A stretch of DNA of 46,595 nt from Burkholderiales bacterium (lineage in GTDB: Bacteria > Pseudomonadota > Gammaproteobacteria > Burkholderiales > Burkholderiaceae_C): the NCBI GenBank assembly GCA_016195825.1, contig JACPYV010000133.1, forward strand, positions 1 through 46,595, read 5' to 3'. The first letter of the stretch is position 1; each line of letters opens with the position of its first letter. The notes under the pieces are model-generated. The model saw only the letters and a list, made by a program, of their open reading frames with translations. It had not been told where the DNA came from and did not search any database. The translations under genes were made by a program, and so were the position numbers. Positions 1-7,521 of this stretch are shown in pieces.

Positions 1-33
1 GGCTACGTGTTCGTGCCTGACGAAAATACATGA
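1..33 (+). CDS. ompR: C-terminal end of an OmpR-type response regulator (partial)
   Basis: Only the last ten codons are in the window, reading GYVFVPDENT and then TGA. The GYVFVPD string matches the end of the winged-helix DNA-binding domain of OmpR-subfamily regulators, where it forms the C-terminal hairpin. A histidine kinase of the EnvZ type starts about 150 bases downstream on the same strand, which fits an ompR-envZ pair. The rest of the gene lies left of the window, so the receiver domain and its phosphorylated aspartate cannot be checked. The gene symbol is inferred from this short tail plus context. Confidence 0.7.
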   Translation, partial: GYVFVPDENT

Positions 34-184
34 GCCCCTCGCCCAGTCTTGCCTCGCTGTACGCGGGCAGGCCTGGTCGGTCCCCCGTGGGACGGCAATG
101 CCTGCCGGATCAACCGGCAAGCATCACCCGGCGGGCCGGATCAGGCACGCCCGGCGCTCGCCCCGAACCCAACTGGACTGAGTG

Positions 185-1504
185 ATGGCCCGCCCTCACC
201 TCGCGCTGAATCTCTTCTGGCGCACCTTCGCATGGCTGGCCCTGCTGCTGGCCGGCGCGGTGCTGGCCTGGCAATACACCTTCAAGCTACTGGAGGCCGA
301 GCCCCGCGCGCTGGAATCGGCCGAGCAGTTGGCCGGCCTCGTCAAGCTCAGCCGCATCGCGCTGGAACACACGGACCCCATCAACCGCGTGGCCGTCATC
401 ACGTCGATGGCGCGCGGCGACACGGTGCAGGTCAGCGTGGCCGAGACGACCGATCGCTGGCTGCCGTACGACACCAGCCCCTTCGCCAAGCAGCTGGCCG
501 CCGAGCTGCGCCAGACGCTGGGACCGGACACCATCGTCGCACGCAGCGTCAACGACGCGCCGGGCCTGTGGGTGCGCTACATCGTCGGCGAGGACGCGTT
601 CTGGCTGAAGACCAGCGCGGCGCCGCTGTCCATTTCGCTGGCAGGCAACTGGTGGTGGGTGGTCATCGCGCTGCTGGCCACGGTGGTCGGCTCGGCGCTG
701 ATCGCCCGGCTCATCAACCAACCGCTGCGCGAGCTGGCGGAAGCGGCCGGGCGCATCCGCGAGGGCGAGTACGACTCGCGGCTGGACGAGAACACGATGA
801 CCAGCGAGATTCGCGAGGTCAACATGGGCTTCAACCGCATGGCGCGCGAGCTGGCCAAGCTGGAGGAGGACCGCGCCGTCATGCTGGCCGGTATCTCGCA
901 CGACCTGCGCACCCCGTTGGCCCGCCTGCGCCTCGAAACCGAGATGAGCGTGGCCGATGAGCAGGCGCGTCACTTTATGGCGCAGGACATCGACCAGTTG
1001 GACGCCATCATCAGCAAGTTCATGGACTACGCGCGGCCCAATGAGACGCAGTTGCGCGAGACCCGGTTGACCGACGTGCTTGAGCGCGAGGTGCAGGGCT
1101 TCCGCGACCCTGACCAGATCCGCTTCCGCGTGCAGGTCAGCTCGGCGCTGAAGGTCTTCGTCGACGACACCGAGCTGGGGCGCGTGCTGCTGAACCTGTT
1201 CGAAAACGCGCGCCGCTACGGCCATGCCGACGGTGAGCCCGCGCGCGTGGACGTGAGCGCCACGCGCCAGGGCTCCTGGGTGGAGCTGCGCGTGCGCGAC
1301 CACGGCCCTGGCGTGCCGCCAGACCGTCTGCAGCGCCTCACCGTGCCCTTCTACCGCGGTGACGCGGCGCGCACCGCCGCCAGCGGCGCGGGACTGGGCC
1401 TGGCCATCGTCGAGAAATCCGTTCAGCGGCTGGGCGGGCAGCTGTCCATCAGCAATGCGGCGGACGGCGGCCTGCTGACCGTGCTCAAGCTGCAGGCAGC
1501 CTGA
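185..1504 (+). CDS. envZ: EnvZ-like membrane sensor histidine kinase
   Basis: This is a 439-residue inner-membrane kinase that should phosphorylate the OmpR-type regulator ending at base 33. In order it shows a first membrane segment (about residues 13-31), a periplasmic region of about 120 residues, a second membrane segment (about 156-176), a HAMP linker, a dimerisation/phosphoacceptor helix with SHDLRTP (His239), and an ATPase domain. The ATPase domain has an N box (LLNLFENARRYG), a G1 box (DHGPGVP) and a G2 box (GAGLGLAIVEK). Architecture and length match EnvZ. GTG at 182 directly precedes the chosen ATG at 185 and either could be used; no strong ribosome site is visible. The gene ends 12 bases from a convergent gene. 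The sensed signal cannot be read from the sequence. Confidence 0.9.
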   Translation: MARPHLALNLFWRTFAWLALLLAGAVLAWQYTFKLLEAEPRALESAEQLAGLVKLSRIALEHTDPINRVAVITSMARGDTVQVSVAETTDRWLPYDTSPFAKQLAAELRQTLGPDTIVARSVNDAPGLWVRYIVGEDAFWLKTSAAPLSISLAGNWWWVVIALLATVVGSALIARLINQPLRELAEAAGRIREGEYDSRLDENTMTSEIREVNMGFNRMARELAKLEEDRAVMLAGISHDLRTPLARLRLETEMSVADEQARHFMAQDIDQLDAIISKFMDYARPNETQLRETRLTDVLEREVQGFRDPDQIRFRVQVSSALKVFVDDTELGRVLLNLFENARRYGHADGEPARVDVSATRQGSWVELRVRDHGPGVPPDRLQRLTVPFYRGDAARTAASGAGLGLAIVEKSVQRLGGQLSISNAADGGLLTVLKLQAA

Positions 1505-1516
1505 GCGCGCGTCGCG

Positions 1517-2215
1517 TCAATGCGGCGCAGCCGCCGAAGCCGGCGCTGCCGCAGGCGCGGCACCCGCGTGGCCCAGCGACCCCGCCAACTGCTTCTCCAG
1601 GTCCTGCTCAACCCCGACGATGGCAACGAGCGTCAGCCGATAGGACTGCAGTGCCTTGAGCAGGTCGACCGGGTCGCCGCGGCCGAACTCCGCGTCGACC
1701 ATCGCGTCGGTCAGTCGCGAGAAGGAGCCGATCGCGCCAAAGCTGGTCTGGATGGCCTGCTGGGCCTCTCGCTGGCCCGTGTAGGCCTCGGACAGGCGGC
1801 GCAACTCGTCGTGTGGCAGATGCACCAGGGCCTGGTCGGCCACCGCGGTGTCCCAGGCATCGCGGCGCAGGCCCGGCGTGACGATGCCGATGCGCAGCTT
1901 GGCGTTCAGCAACTCCTTCAGCACGCCGGGCTTGACCTCCCCGTGCTCGGCCAGCTTCTTGACGTCGCCGTACAGGCTCATCAGCTCGTTCAAGCCTGCG
2001 CGGTTCTGCGCCAGCGACGTGCGCACCTCGGTCAGGTTGGCCTGCAACTCGGTCTCGACCTGCTCGACGGTGTGGCGCGCCAGGCGCCGGTGGTGCAGCG
2101 CCTCAAAGCCGCCCTCCAGGCCCAGGGCGGTCAGGATGCCCAGCACGATCATCAGATAGTGGACGCCGAGTTCCTTCAGGTTGGTGGGGGCGTGGCTGGG
2201 GGGTTCGACGTGCAT
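1517..2215 (-). CDS. Hypothetical membrane-anchored protein downstream of ispF
   Basis: This 232-residue protein is not a family I recognise with confidence. It has a short polar N-terminus, one hydrophobic segment at about residues 18-36 (YLMIVLGILTALGLEGGF), then a long, mostly helical and charged region (about 37-210) likely to form coiled coil. The tail is Ala/Pro-rich. This suggests a single-pass inner-membrane protein with most of its mass on one side. The ATG at 2215 starts just after the ispF stop (34-base gap), so it probably shares the ispF transcript. The reading frame extends further upstream, but that part is antisense to ispF and has no protein character, so the start was placed here. 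No catalytic motif is visible. Confidence 0.75.
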   Translation of the reverse strand: MHVEPPSHAPTNLKELGVHYLMIVLGILTALGLEGGFEALHHRRLARHTVEQVETELQANLTEVRTSLAQNRAGLNELMSLYGDVKKLAEHGEVKPGVLKELLNAKLRIGIVTPGLRRDAWDTAVADQALVHLPHDELRRLSEAYTGQREAQQAIQTSFGAIGSFSRLTDAMVDAEFGRGDPVDLLKALQSYRLTLVAIVGVEQDLEKQLAGSLGHAGAAPAAAPASAAAPH

Positions 2216-2249
2216 GGGTGCGAGGCTTGGTGGTCGGCGGCGCGCGATG

Positions 2250-2750
2250 TTAGCGAGCCGCGGCCAGCAGGCAGACCGCCCGCGCCTCGATGGCGCGGCC
2301 CTCGCCCACGGGGCCCATCTTTTCGGCCGTCTTGGCCTTGACGTTGACCTGGCCCATGTCCACGCCCAGCGCTGAAGCCAGGCGCGCGCGCATCGCCCCG
2401 ATGTGCGGCGCCATCTTGGGCGCCTGGGCGACGATGGTCGTGTCCAGGTTGACAAGCTGCCAGCCCGCCTCTCGCACGCGCCGGTAGGCCTCGGCCAGCA
2501 GCAGCATGGAGTCGGCGCCCTTGAACTCGGCGGCCGTGTCGGGGAATAGCTTGCCGATGTCGCCCAACGCGGCAGCGCCCAGCAGCGCGTCGGTGATGGC
2601 GTGCGCCAGCGCGTCGGCGTCCGAATGACCCAGCAGGCCGTGCGTGTGCGGGATGGTGATGCCGCCGAGAACGAGCGGGCGGCCGGTGACGAGCTGGTGG
2701 GTGTCCCAGCCCTCGCCAATCCGGAGTGCGGGAGGGGGAGGCAAGTTCAT
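2250..2750 (-). CDS. ispF: 2-C-methyl-D-erythritol 2,4-cyclodiphosphate synthase (IspF)
   Basis: IspF cyclises CDP-methylerythritol phosphate and releases CMP in the MEP isoprenoid pathway, in the cytoplasm. The 166-residue length fits the family (about 160). The N-terminal G-x-G-x-D-x-H metal motif is present as GEGWDTH (Asp16, His18). It is followed by GHSDADAL, which supplies another metal ligand, then [10 protein letters not shown] and a C-terminal [14 protein letters not shown] stretch typical of the trimer/CDP site. The ATG at 2750 is 40 bases from the divergent patatin gene. IspF normally sits next to ispD; here ispD is at 10,577-11,272 on the same strand, so the pair has been separated. 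Confidence 0.96.
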   Translation of the reverse strand: MNLPPPPALRIGEGWDTHQLVTGRPLVLGGITIPHTHGLLGHSDADALAHAITDALLGAAALGDIGKLFPDTAAEFKGADSMLLLAEAYRRVREAGWQLVNLDTTIVAQAPKMAPHIGAMRARLASALGVDMGQVNVKAKTAEKMGPVGEGRAIEARAVCLLAAAR

Positions 2751-2790
2751 GACCCCGATTCTCGCGGACGCTGATATGGTCCGCCCCGCC

Positions 2791-4983
2791 ATGAAACGAC
2801 TCGTCCTCGTCTGCCTGCTCGCACTCTGCCAGCTCGCCTCTGCCGAAACGCTCCCGCCCCGTCCCAAGATCGGCCTCGTCCTTTCCGGCGGCGGCGCTCG
2901 CGGACTCGCGCACATCGGCGTGCTGCGCGTGCTGGAGGAGATGCAGATACCGGTGGACCTCATCGTCGGCACGAGCATGGGCGCGGTAGTCGGCGGCGCC
3001 TACGCATCGGGTCGCAGCGTCGATGAGCTGGAGGCGCTGGTGAAGAGCGCGAACTGGAATGCCATCCTGGCCGACCGCCCGGCACGCGACCGCCTGTCCA
3101 TCCGCCGCCGCGAGGACGACGAACGCCTGCCCTCGCGCATCGAGTTCGGCTTCAACCTGGAACGCGGCGCCATGCTGCCCGGCGGTGCCGCCGCCAACGG
3201 CCAACTGGAAGCGACGCTGTCGTCGCTGCTGCCCGCCACGCGTACCGACGACCCGCTGCGCAAGCTGCCCATCCCGTTCCGCGCCGTGGCCACCGACTTG
3301 CTCTCTGGCGCCATGCTGGACCAGGCCGACACGCCGCTGTTCGAGGCGCTGCGCGCATCCATGGCCGTACCCGGCGTGTTCGCACCGCTGCGCGTCAATG
3401 GCCGGCCACGGGTGGACGGCGGCCTGGTGCGCAACCTGCCCATCGACCTGGCACGCAGCCTGGGTGCGGACATCGTCATCGCCGTCAACGTGGGCACGCC
3501 GCTGCTGGAGGAGCGCGAGATCACCAGCGCCGTCATGGTGGCCAACCAGATGCTGCAGATCCTGACCGAGCAGAACGTGCAGCGCTCGCTGCGCGAACTC
3601 CGGCCGCAGGACATCGTCATCGACCCCGACCTGGGCGGCATGGGCTTCATGGACTTCAGTCGCGCCGACGAGGCCATGGCCACGGGCCGGCGTGCGGCGC
3701 TGGCCGCCGGCGAGCGGCTGGCTGCCCTCGCCGCGCCTGCCGCGCAGGCTGCGCTGCAGGCGCAGCGCCTGGGGCCGCCCGAGTCCGCCATGGCAGCGTT
3801 GCCACTGGTCGAGCTGAAGATCAGCGGCACGCGCCGCGTCAACCACGAGGCGCTGCTGGCCGAGCTGGCGCTGCAGCCGGGCGACCGCATCGGCCGCGCG
3901 GAGCTGATGCGCGCCGTCGAGCGCCTGGACGGCACCGGCGACTTCGAGCGCATCGAGGCCGACGTGGACGACCGCGACGGCAGGCGCAACGTGGAGTTCA
4001 AGCTCACCGAGGCAGACTGGGCCGCCAGCCGGCTGCGCTTCGGGCTGGAGCTGTACAGCAACTTCGCCGACGCGAGCAGCTACTCGCTGGTGGCCATGCA
4101 CGTCGCCAACTGGCTCAACCCCTGGGGCGCCGAGCTGCGTTCCGTGGCCCGCATCGGCTCCACGCGCGGCCTCAACACCGAGTTCTATCAGCCGCTGGGC
4201 CCGGGCTCGCGCTGGTTCGCCAGTGTCAAGCTGGCCTACTCGGCCGGCAGCAACGACGTGTTCGACCAGGGCCAGCGCGCGCTGCGCCTGTCCAGCAGTC
4301 TGACCAGCGGGCAGTTGGAGCTGGGCCATCGCATCGCGGGCCTGGGCGACCTGCGCTTGGGGGTGGGCCGCCTGCGCGCCAGCGACGAGGTCGTGCTGCC
4401 CGTCGTGCCCGGCAACGGCACCCGCTCGCAAAGCTACGCCCAGCAGTACCTGGAACTGCACACCGACTCGCTGGACTCCCTCGCCTTCCCCAGCCGCGGC
4501 CAGTGGACGACCGCACGCATCGAGTGGCTGCAGCCGCGCGGGGAGGCGGGCGTCATCAACGCCTCGCTGCTGGGCCTGGCGGCCTTCCGCCTGGGTGAAT
4601 GGGCGGGCCAGCTCTACGGCGAGTTCGCCCACGCCGAGCGCGGCCAGACGCGCTCGCTGGGCGGCTACCTGCGCCTGTCGGGCACGCCGGACGGCTCGCT
4701 GGCCGGCGAGAACATGGTGCTGACACGGGTCGTCATGGCACGGCGCATCGGCGAGATGCCCGTAGGCCTGGGCGGCGCGGTGCGCATCGGCTTCTCTTTG
4801 GAAGCCGGCGCGGTCGGCGCGGGCGAGGGGCTGAAGCTGTCCAACCTGCCGCGCAACGGCTGGAAGCAAGCGGTCAGCGGCTTCCTGAGCGTGGACACGC
4901 GCTTCGGGCCGTTCTTCCTGGCGCTAGGCAGCACACGCGGCGGCGACACGTCGGCCTACCTGCTGCTGGGGCCGACGTGGTGA
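2791..4983 (+). CDS. Patatin-like phospholipase with POTRA and outer-membrane barrel (PlpD-like)
   Basis: This 730-residue protein matches the layout of the type Vd autotransporter PlpD of Pseudomonas (about 728 residues). It has a signal peptide (residues 1-18, cleaved near ASA), then a patatin domain with oxyanion loop GGGARG (about 33-38), nucleophile elbow GTSMG (Ser62) and DGG catalytic aspartate (Asp209). A POTRA-like segment follows (about 345-410, starting [13 protein letters not shown]), and then a C-terminal beta-barrel rich in alternating aromatic strands that ends in GPTW. The family is lipolytic, with the barrel inserted in the outer membrane. The start is the ATG giving the signal peptide; the frame is open further upstream but overlaps ispF antisense. 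It is transcribed divergently from ispF. Confidence 0.92.
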   Translation: MKRLVLVCLLALCQLASAETLPPRPKIGLVLSGGGARGLAHIGVLRVLEEMQIPVDLIVGTSMGAVVGGAYASGRSVDELEALVKSANWNAILADRPARDRLSIRRREDDERLPSRIEFGFNLERGAMLPGGAAANGQLEATLSSLLPATRTDDPLRKLPIPFRAVATDLLSGAMLDQADTPLFEALRASMAVPGVFAPLRVNGRPRVDGGLVRNLPIDLARSLGADIVIAVNVGTPLLEEREITSAVMVANQMLQILTEQNVQRSLRELRPQDIVIDPDLGGMGFMDFSRADEAMATGRRAALAAGERLAALAAPAAQAALQAQRLGPPESAMAALPLVELKISGTRRVNHEALLAELALQPGDRIGRAELMRAVERLDGTGDFERIEADVDDRDGRRNVEFKLTEADWAASRLRFGLELYSNFADASSYSLVAMHVANWLNPWGAELRSVARIGSTRGLNTEFYQPLGPGSRWFASVKLAYSAGSNDVFDQGQRALRLSSSLTSGQLELGHRIAGLGDLRLGVGRLRASDEVVLPVVPGNGTRSQSYAQQYLELHTDSLDSLAFPSRGQWTTARIEWLQPRGEAGVINASLLGLAAFRLGEWAGQLYGEFAHAERGQTRSLGGYLRLSGTPDGSLAGENMVLTRVVMARRIGEMPVGLGGAVRIGFSLEAGAVGAGEGLKLSNLPRNGWKQAVSGFLSVDTRFGPFFLALGSTRGGDTSAYLLLGPTW

Positions 4984-5006
4984 GGCCGCCGGCGACGAAT
5001 TGCGGG

Positions 5007-5033
5007 TCAAGGTCCTGCTTCATCGGCCGATAA
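5007..5033 (+). promoter_or_regulatory. Sigma-28 (FliA) promoter of the DUF4402 pilus cluster
   Basis: The -35 element TCAA (5007-5010) and a perfect -10 element GCCGATAA (5026-5033) are separated by exactly 15 bases. The known flagellar sigma-28 consensus is TAAA-N15-GCCGATAA, so 11 of 12 defined positions match with the right spacing. It lies 63 bases before the ATG of the first pilus-subunit gene and on the same strand. No other promoter of this kind was noticed in front of a gene in the window. Use in vivo is inferred. Confidence 0.75.
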
Positions 5034-5095
5034 ACCTGTTGAGTGGGCCTGCAGCATCCGCGGGCCGGCACTTTCCAGGAGCTGAGGAGCATCCC

Positions 5096-5668
5096 ATGAC
5101 AACACCCATCCACCGAATCACGCGCCTTCAGAGCCTGCTGGCGCTGAGCGTGCTCACGCTGCTGGGGTTGGCCGGCATGCGCGCCGCTCAGGCTCTCGAC
5201 AACGCGACCGCCAGCGCCACAGCCGTCGTGCTGCAACCCATCGCGGTCACCAAGTCCGCCGACATCGCGTTCGGCAACGTCGTGGCCGGCAACGGCAACG
5301 TGACCGTCGCCACCGACGGCACCCGCACCAAGAGCGGCACCACCGTGCTGCCGCTGTTCGGCAGTTCGCCAACGGCCGCGCGCTTCGACGTGACCGGCAC
5401 CGGCAGCCAGACCTTCACCATCGACTACACCGGCAGCGACACCGCGCTCAGCGACGGCGCTACGCACACCATGGCCGTCGACTGGATCACCGAAGCCGTG
5501 ACGACGGCCACACCCACCGGCAAAACCGATCCCAGCAGCGATGCGACCAGCGGTACGCTGGCCTCCGGCGCTGCCTACATCTACGTGGGCGGCGTGCTCA
5601 CCGTCGGCGCCACCCAGGTCGCCGGCACCTACACCGGCGTCGTCAAGGTGACGGTTGCCTACAACTGA
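5096..5668 (+). CDS. DUF4402 family secreted pilus-subunit-like protein (first of cluster)
   Basis: This is a 190-residue exported protein. A signal peptide (about 1-36, ending MRAAQA) precedes a beta-rich domain that opens with ATASATAVVLQPIAV and continues with IAFGNVVAG. It closes with the GGVLTVGATQVAGTYTG...VTVAYN pattern typical of DUF4402, whose members resemble spore-coat-U and fimbrial subunits and are often encoded beside a chaperone and an usher. An AG-rich ribosome site (GGAGCTGAGGAG, 5078-5089) precedes the chosen ATG at 5096; an upstream in-frame start at 5000 would lie across the promoter. The sigma-28-type promoter at 5007-5033 should drive it. The likely role is the major subunit of a surface fibre assembled by the genes that follow. 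Confidence 0.85.
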   Translation: MTTPIHRITRLQSLLALSVLTLLGLAGMRAAQALDNATASATAVVLQPIAVTKSADIAFGNVVAGNGNVTVATDGTRTKSGTTVLPLFGSSPTAARFDVTGTGSQTFTIDYTGSDTALSDGATHTMAVDWITEAVTTATPTGKTDPSSDATSGTLASGAAYIYVGGVLTVGATQVAGTYTGVVKVTVAYN

Positions 5669-5706
5669 CCCCTCGGGCCACTCGCGGCAGCGATGAGAGG
5701 CGCCTC

Positions 5707-6138
5707 TTGAAGCGCAGACCTGTCTTTTGCCGATCGGTGCTGCCGGCACTGCTGTGGGCGCTGGTCAGCGCCCCGCCCGCCGGTGCTGCCAGCGCCACCG
5801 CACAGGCGGGCGCTGCCGTCATCGAGCCGGTCACCGTCGTGGCCTGGCTGGGCGTGCCCATCAGTGTGCAGGACTTGCTGCTGGCGCTGGACGCATCGGC
5901 CGGCCCCGCCACCGGCGCCCGCGTCGCGCGCGTGCCCGGCGCATCCCCGCCCGCGTCGCTGCGCGCGCTGCCACTGTGGATTGCAGGCGCACTGGAGGCC
6001 CGCCAGGCGTTCGGCATCGACATGGTCGCCGCGGCCGCTACGGCGCTGCTGCCACGCGGCCCGGCCGCCGCCGTCTCGGCCGCGGCCACCGGGGGCGACG
6101 GCGAAGGCCCGCTGATCGTCACGGTCGCCTTCAATTGA
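5707..6138 (+). CDS. Degenerate DUF4402-like secreted protein (second of cluster)
   Basis: This is a 143-residue exported protein starting at TTG (5707), with a GAGAGG ribosome site about eight bases before it. A signal peptide (about 1-27, ending AGAAS) is followed by ATAQAGAAVIEPVTV, the same opening as the other two subunits. The protein ends PLIVTVAFN, like their VTVAYN/VTVNYQ ends. The middle is Ala/Pro-rich and lacks the FG and threonine-rich strands of DUF4402, so this is either a divergent minor subunit or tip, or a decaying copy. It sits between two clear DUF4402 genes; its stop is one base before the next start. Assignment to the family rests on the two termini and the context. Confidence 0.7.
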   Translation: MKRRPVFCRSVLPALLWALVSAPPAGAASATAQAGAAVIEPVTVVAWLGVPISVQDLLLALDASAGPATGARVARVPGASPPASLRALPLWIAGALEARQAFGIDMVAAAATALLPRGPAAAVSAAATGGDGEGPLIVTVAFN

Positions 6139-6139
6139 C

Positions 6140-6595
6140 ATGACGTGCCTGCACTGCCTCGGGCTGCTGCTGGCGCTGGCCGGCGCCGCGACGCAGGCCC
6201 AGACCCTCACCAATACGGCGGCCCTGTCCTTCGGCGCCTTCACGGCCGGTGCCGGCGGCACGATCACGGTCAACGCCGCAGGTGCGCGCACCAAGACGGG
6301 CAGCGTCATCCTCGTCAACCAGGGCGGCACGGCTGCCGCCGCGCAGTTCACCATCAGCGGCACACCCAGCGCCGTGTTCACGATCTCACTGCCTGTCGAT
6401 GGCACGGTCTTCCTCAGCGATGGCGCGGCGGGCAGCATGGCCTTGAACGGCTTCGTCAGCAGCCCCGCCAGTACGGGGGTGCTGTCGGGCGGCGGCACCC
6501 AGCAGATCAGCGTTGGCGCAACGCTCAGCGTGGGTAGCGCCCAGGCCACCGGCGGCTACACCGGCTCGTTCAACGTCACAGTGAACTACCAGTAA
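6140..6595 (+). CDS. DUF4402 family secreted pilus-subunit-like protein (third of cluster)
   Basis: This 151-residue protein has a signal peptide (about 1-20, ending AATQAQ) and one DUF4402 domain. Visible are LSFGAFTAG near the start, AAQFTISGTPSAVFTISL in the middle and ISVGATLSVGSAQATGGYTG followed by VTVNYQ at the end. The final strand pattern is what donor-strand-type subunits show, although the mechanism has not been read from the sequence. The ATG at 6140 begins one base after the previous stop, which indicates translational coupling. A 63-base gap leads to the chaperone gene. Confidence 0.85.
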   Translation: MTCLHCLGLLLALAGAATQAQTLTNTAALSFGAFTAGAGGTITVNAAGARTKTGSVILVNQGGTAAAAQFTISGTPSAVFTISLPVDGTVFLSDGAAGSMALNGFVSSPASTGVLSGGGTQQISVGATLSVGSAQATGGYTGSFNVTVNYQ

Positions 6596-6658
6596 AGCAC
6601 CGCGACTCTGCCGCTTTTGCGCGCTTTGAAGCACTCAAGTCCTGGCGACGATGCCGGT

Positions 6659-7492
6659 ATGCGTGCATCGACCCTCTCCCGGCTGGCGGCCATCGGCCTG
6701 CTGATGCTGCCCTGCGCGGCGCTGGCGGACTTGATGCTGTTCCCGACGCGCATCGTCTTCGACAAGCAGCGCGCCGCCCAGGTCGAGCTGATGAACCAGG
6801 GCAAGGCGCCAGAGACCTACCGCATCAACCTCGTCAACCGCCGCATGGGCCCCAATGGCGAGTTCATCGCCGTCGAGCAGCCCGGCCCCGGTGAGCAGTT
6901 CGCCGACGCGATGCTGCGCTACTCGCCGCGCCAGGTGACCATCCCGCCCGGGGGCTCACAGATCGTGCGCATTCTGCTGCGCAAGCCCGACGGCCTGGCC
7001 GACGGCGAATACCGCTCCCACTTGCAGTTTGATCGCGTGGCCGACGCCACCGGTGCCAGCAGCGTGGAGGACGTGGCCCGACGCGGCAGCGCCGACGTGG
7101 GCGTGGTCATTCAAGCGCTGGTGGGCGCGTCCATCCCGGTCATAGTGCGCCAGGGCGACACCCACGCGACGCTTGCGCTGACCGACCTGGCCGTACAGCC
7201 GCCCTCGGCAAGTGGCCCCGGCACGCTGAGCTTCCAGATGAAGCGCGAGGGCAACCGCTCCGTCTACGGTGATCTGGTGGCCAGCTTCACGACGACGGCC
7301 GGCGTGACGTTGGAAGTCGCGCGTGCCGGCGGCGTGGCCGTCTACGTGCCCAACGCTGCGCGGCGCGTGCAGCTGCCTCTGCAACTGCCGGCCGGCCAGC
7401 CCCTGCCTGCGGGCACGCTGACACTGGCCTTCCGTGAGCGTCCCGAGTCCGGCGGCAAGCTGGTGGCCGAGGCCCGCCTCAGCCTCCCCTGA
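6659..7492 (+). CDS. PapD-like periplasmic fimbrial chaperone
   Basis: This 277-residue protein has a signal peptide (about 1-23, ending AALA) and two immunoglobulin-like domains. Domain 1 shows LMLFPTRIVFDKQRAAQVEL and the typical RYSPRQVTIPPGGSQIVRILLR G1-strand region. Domain 2 runs from about residue 140 to the end. PapD-type chaperones bind pilin subunits in the periplasm and hand them to the usher; here the clients would be the DUF4402-like proteins just upstream. The ATG at 6659 is preferred over an in-frame codon at 6617 because it places the signal peptide at the N-terminus. The usher gene follows after 29 bases. Confidence 0.85.
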   Translation: MRASTLSRLAAIGLLMLPCAALADLMLFPTRIVFDKQRAAQVELMNQGKAPETYRINLVNRRMGPNGEFIAVEQPGPGEQFADAMLRYSPRQVTIPPGGSQIVRILLRKPDGLADGEYRSHLQFDRVADATGASSVEDVARRGSADVGVVIQALVGASIPVIVRQGDTHATLALTDLAVQPPSASGPGTLSFQMKREGNRSVYGDLVASFTTTAGVTLEVARAGGVAVYVPNAARRVQLPLQLPAGQPLPAGTLTLAFRERPESGGKLVAEARLSLP

Positions 7493-7521
7493 CGGACCGG
7501 CGCCCGCGCGCGACCAGCGCC

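Noticed and set aside
34..184. Small hairpin (TGCCGG-ATCAA-CCGGCA) and open frames between ompR tail and the kinase gene
   Set aside because: The stem is short and lies mid-gap; the frames are shadows of the kinase gene with no protein character.
2176..4869. An 897-codon minus-strand open frame across the patatin gene
   Set aside because: It is antisense to a clear patatin/barrel gene, has low-complexity Ala/Gly/Gln/Arg composition and joins unrelated segments; it is a by-product of high GC.
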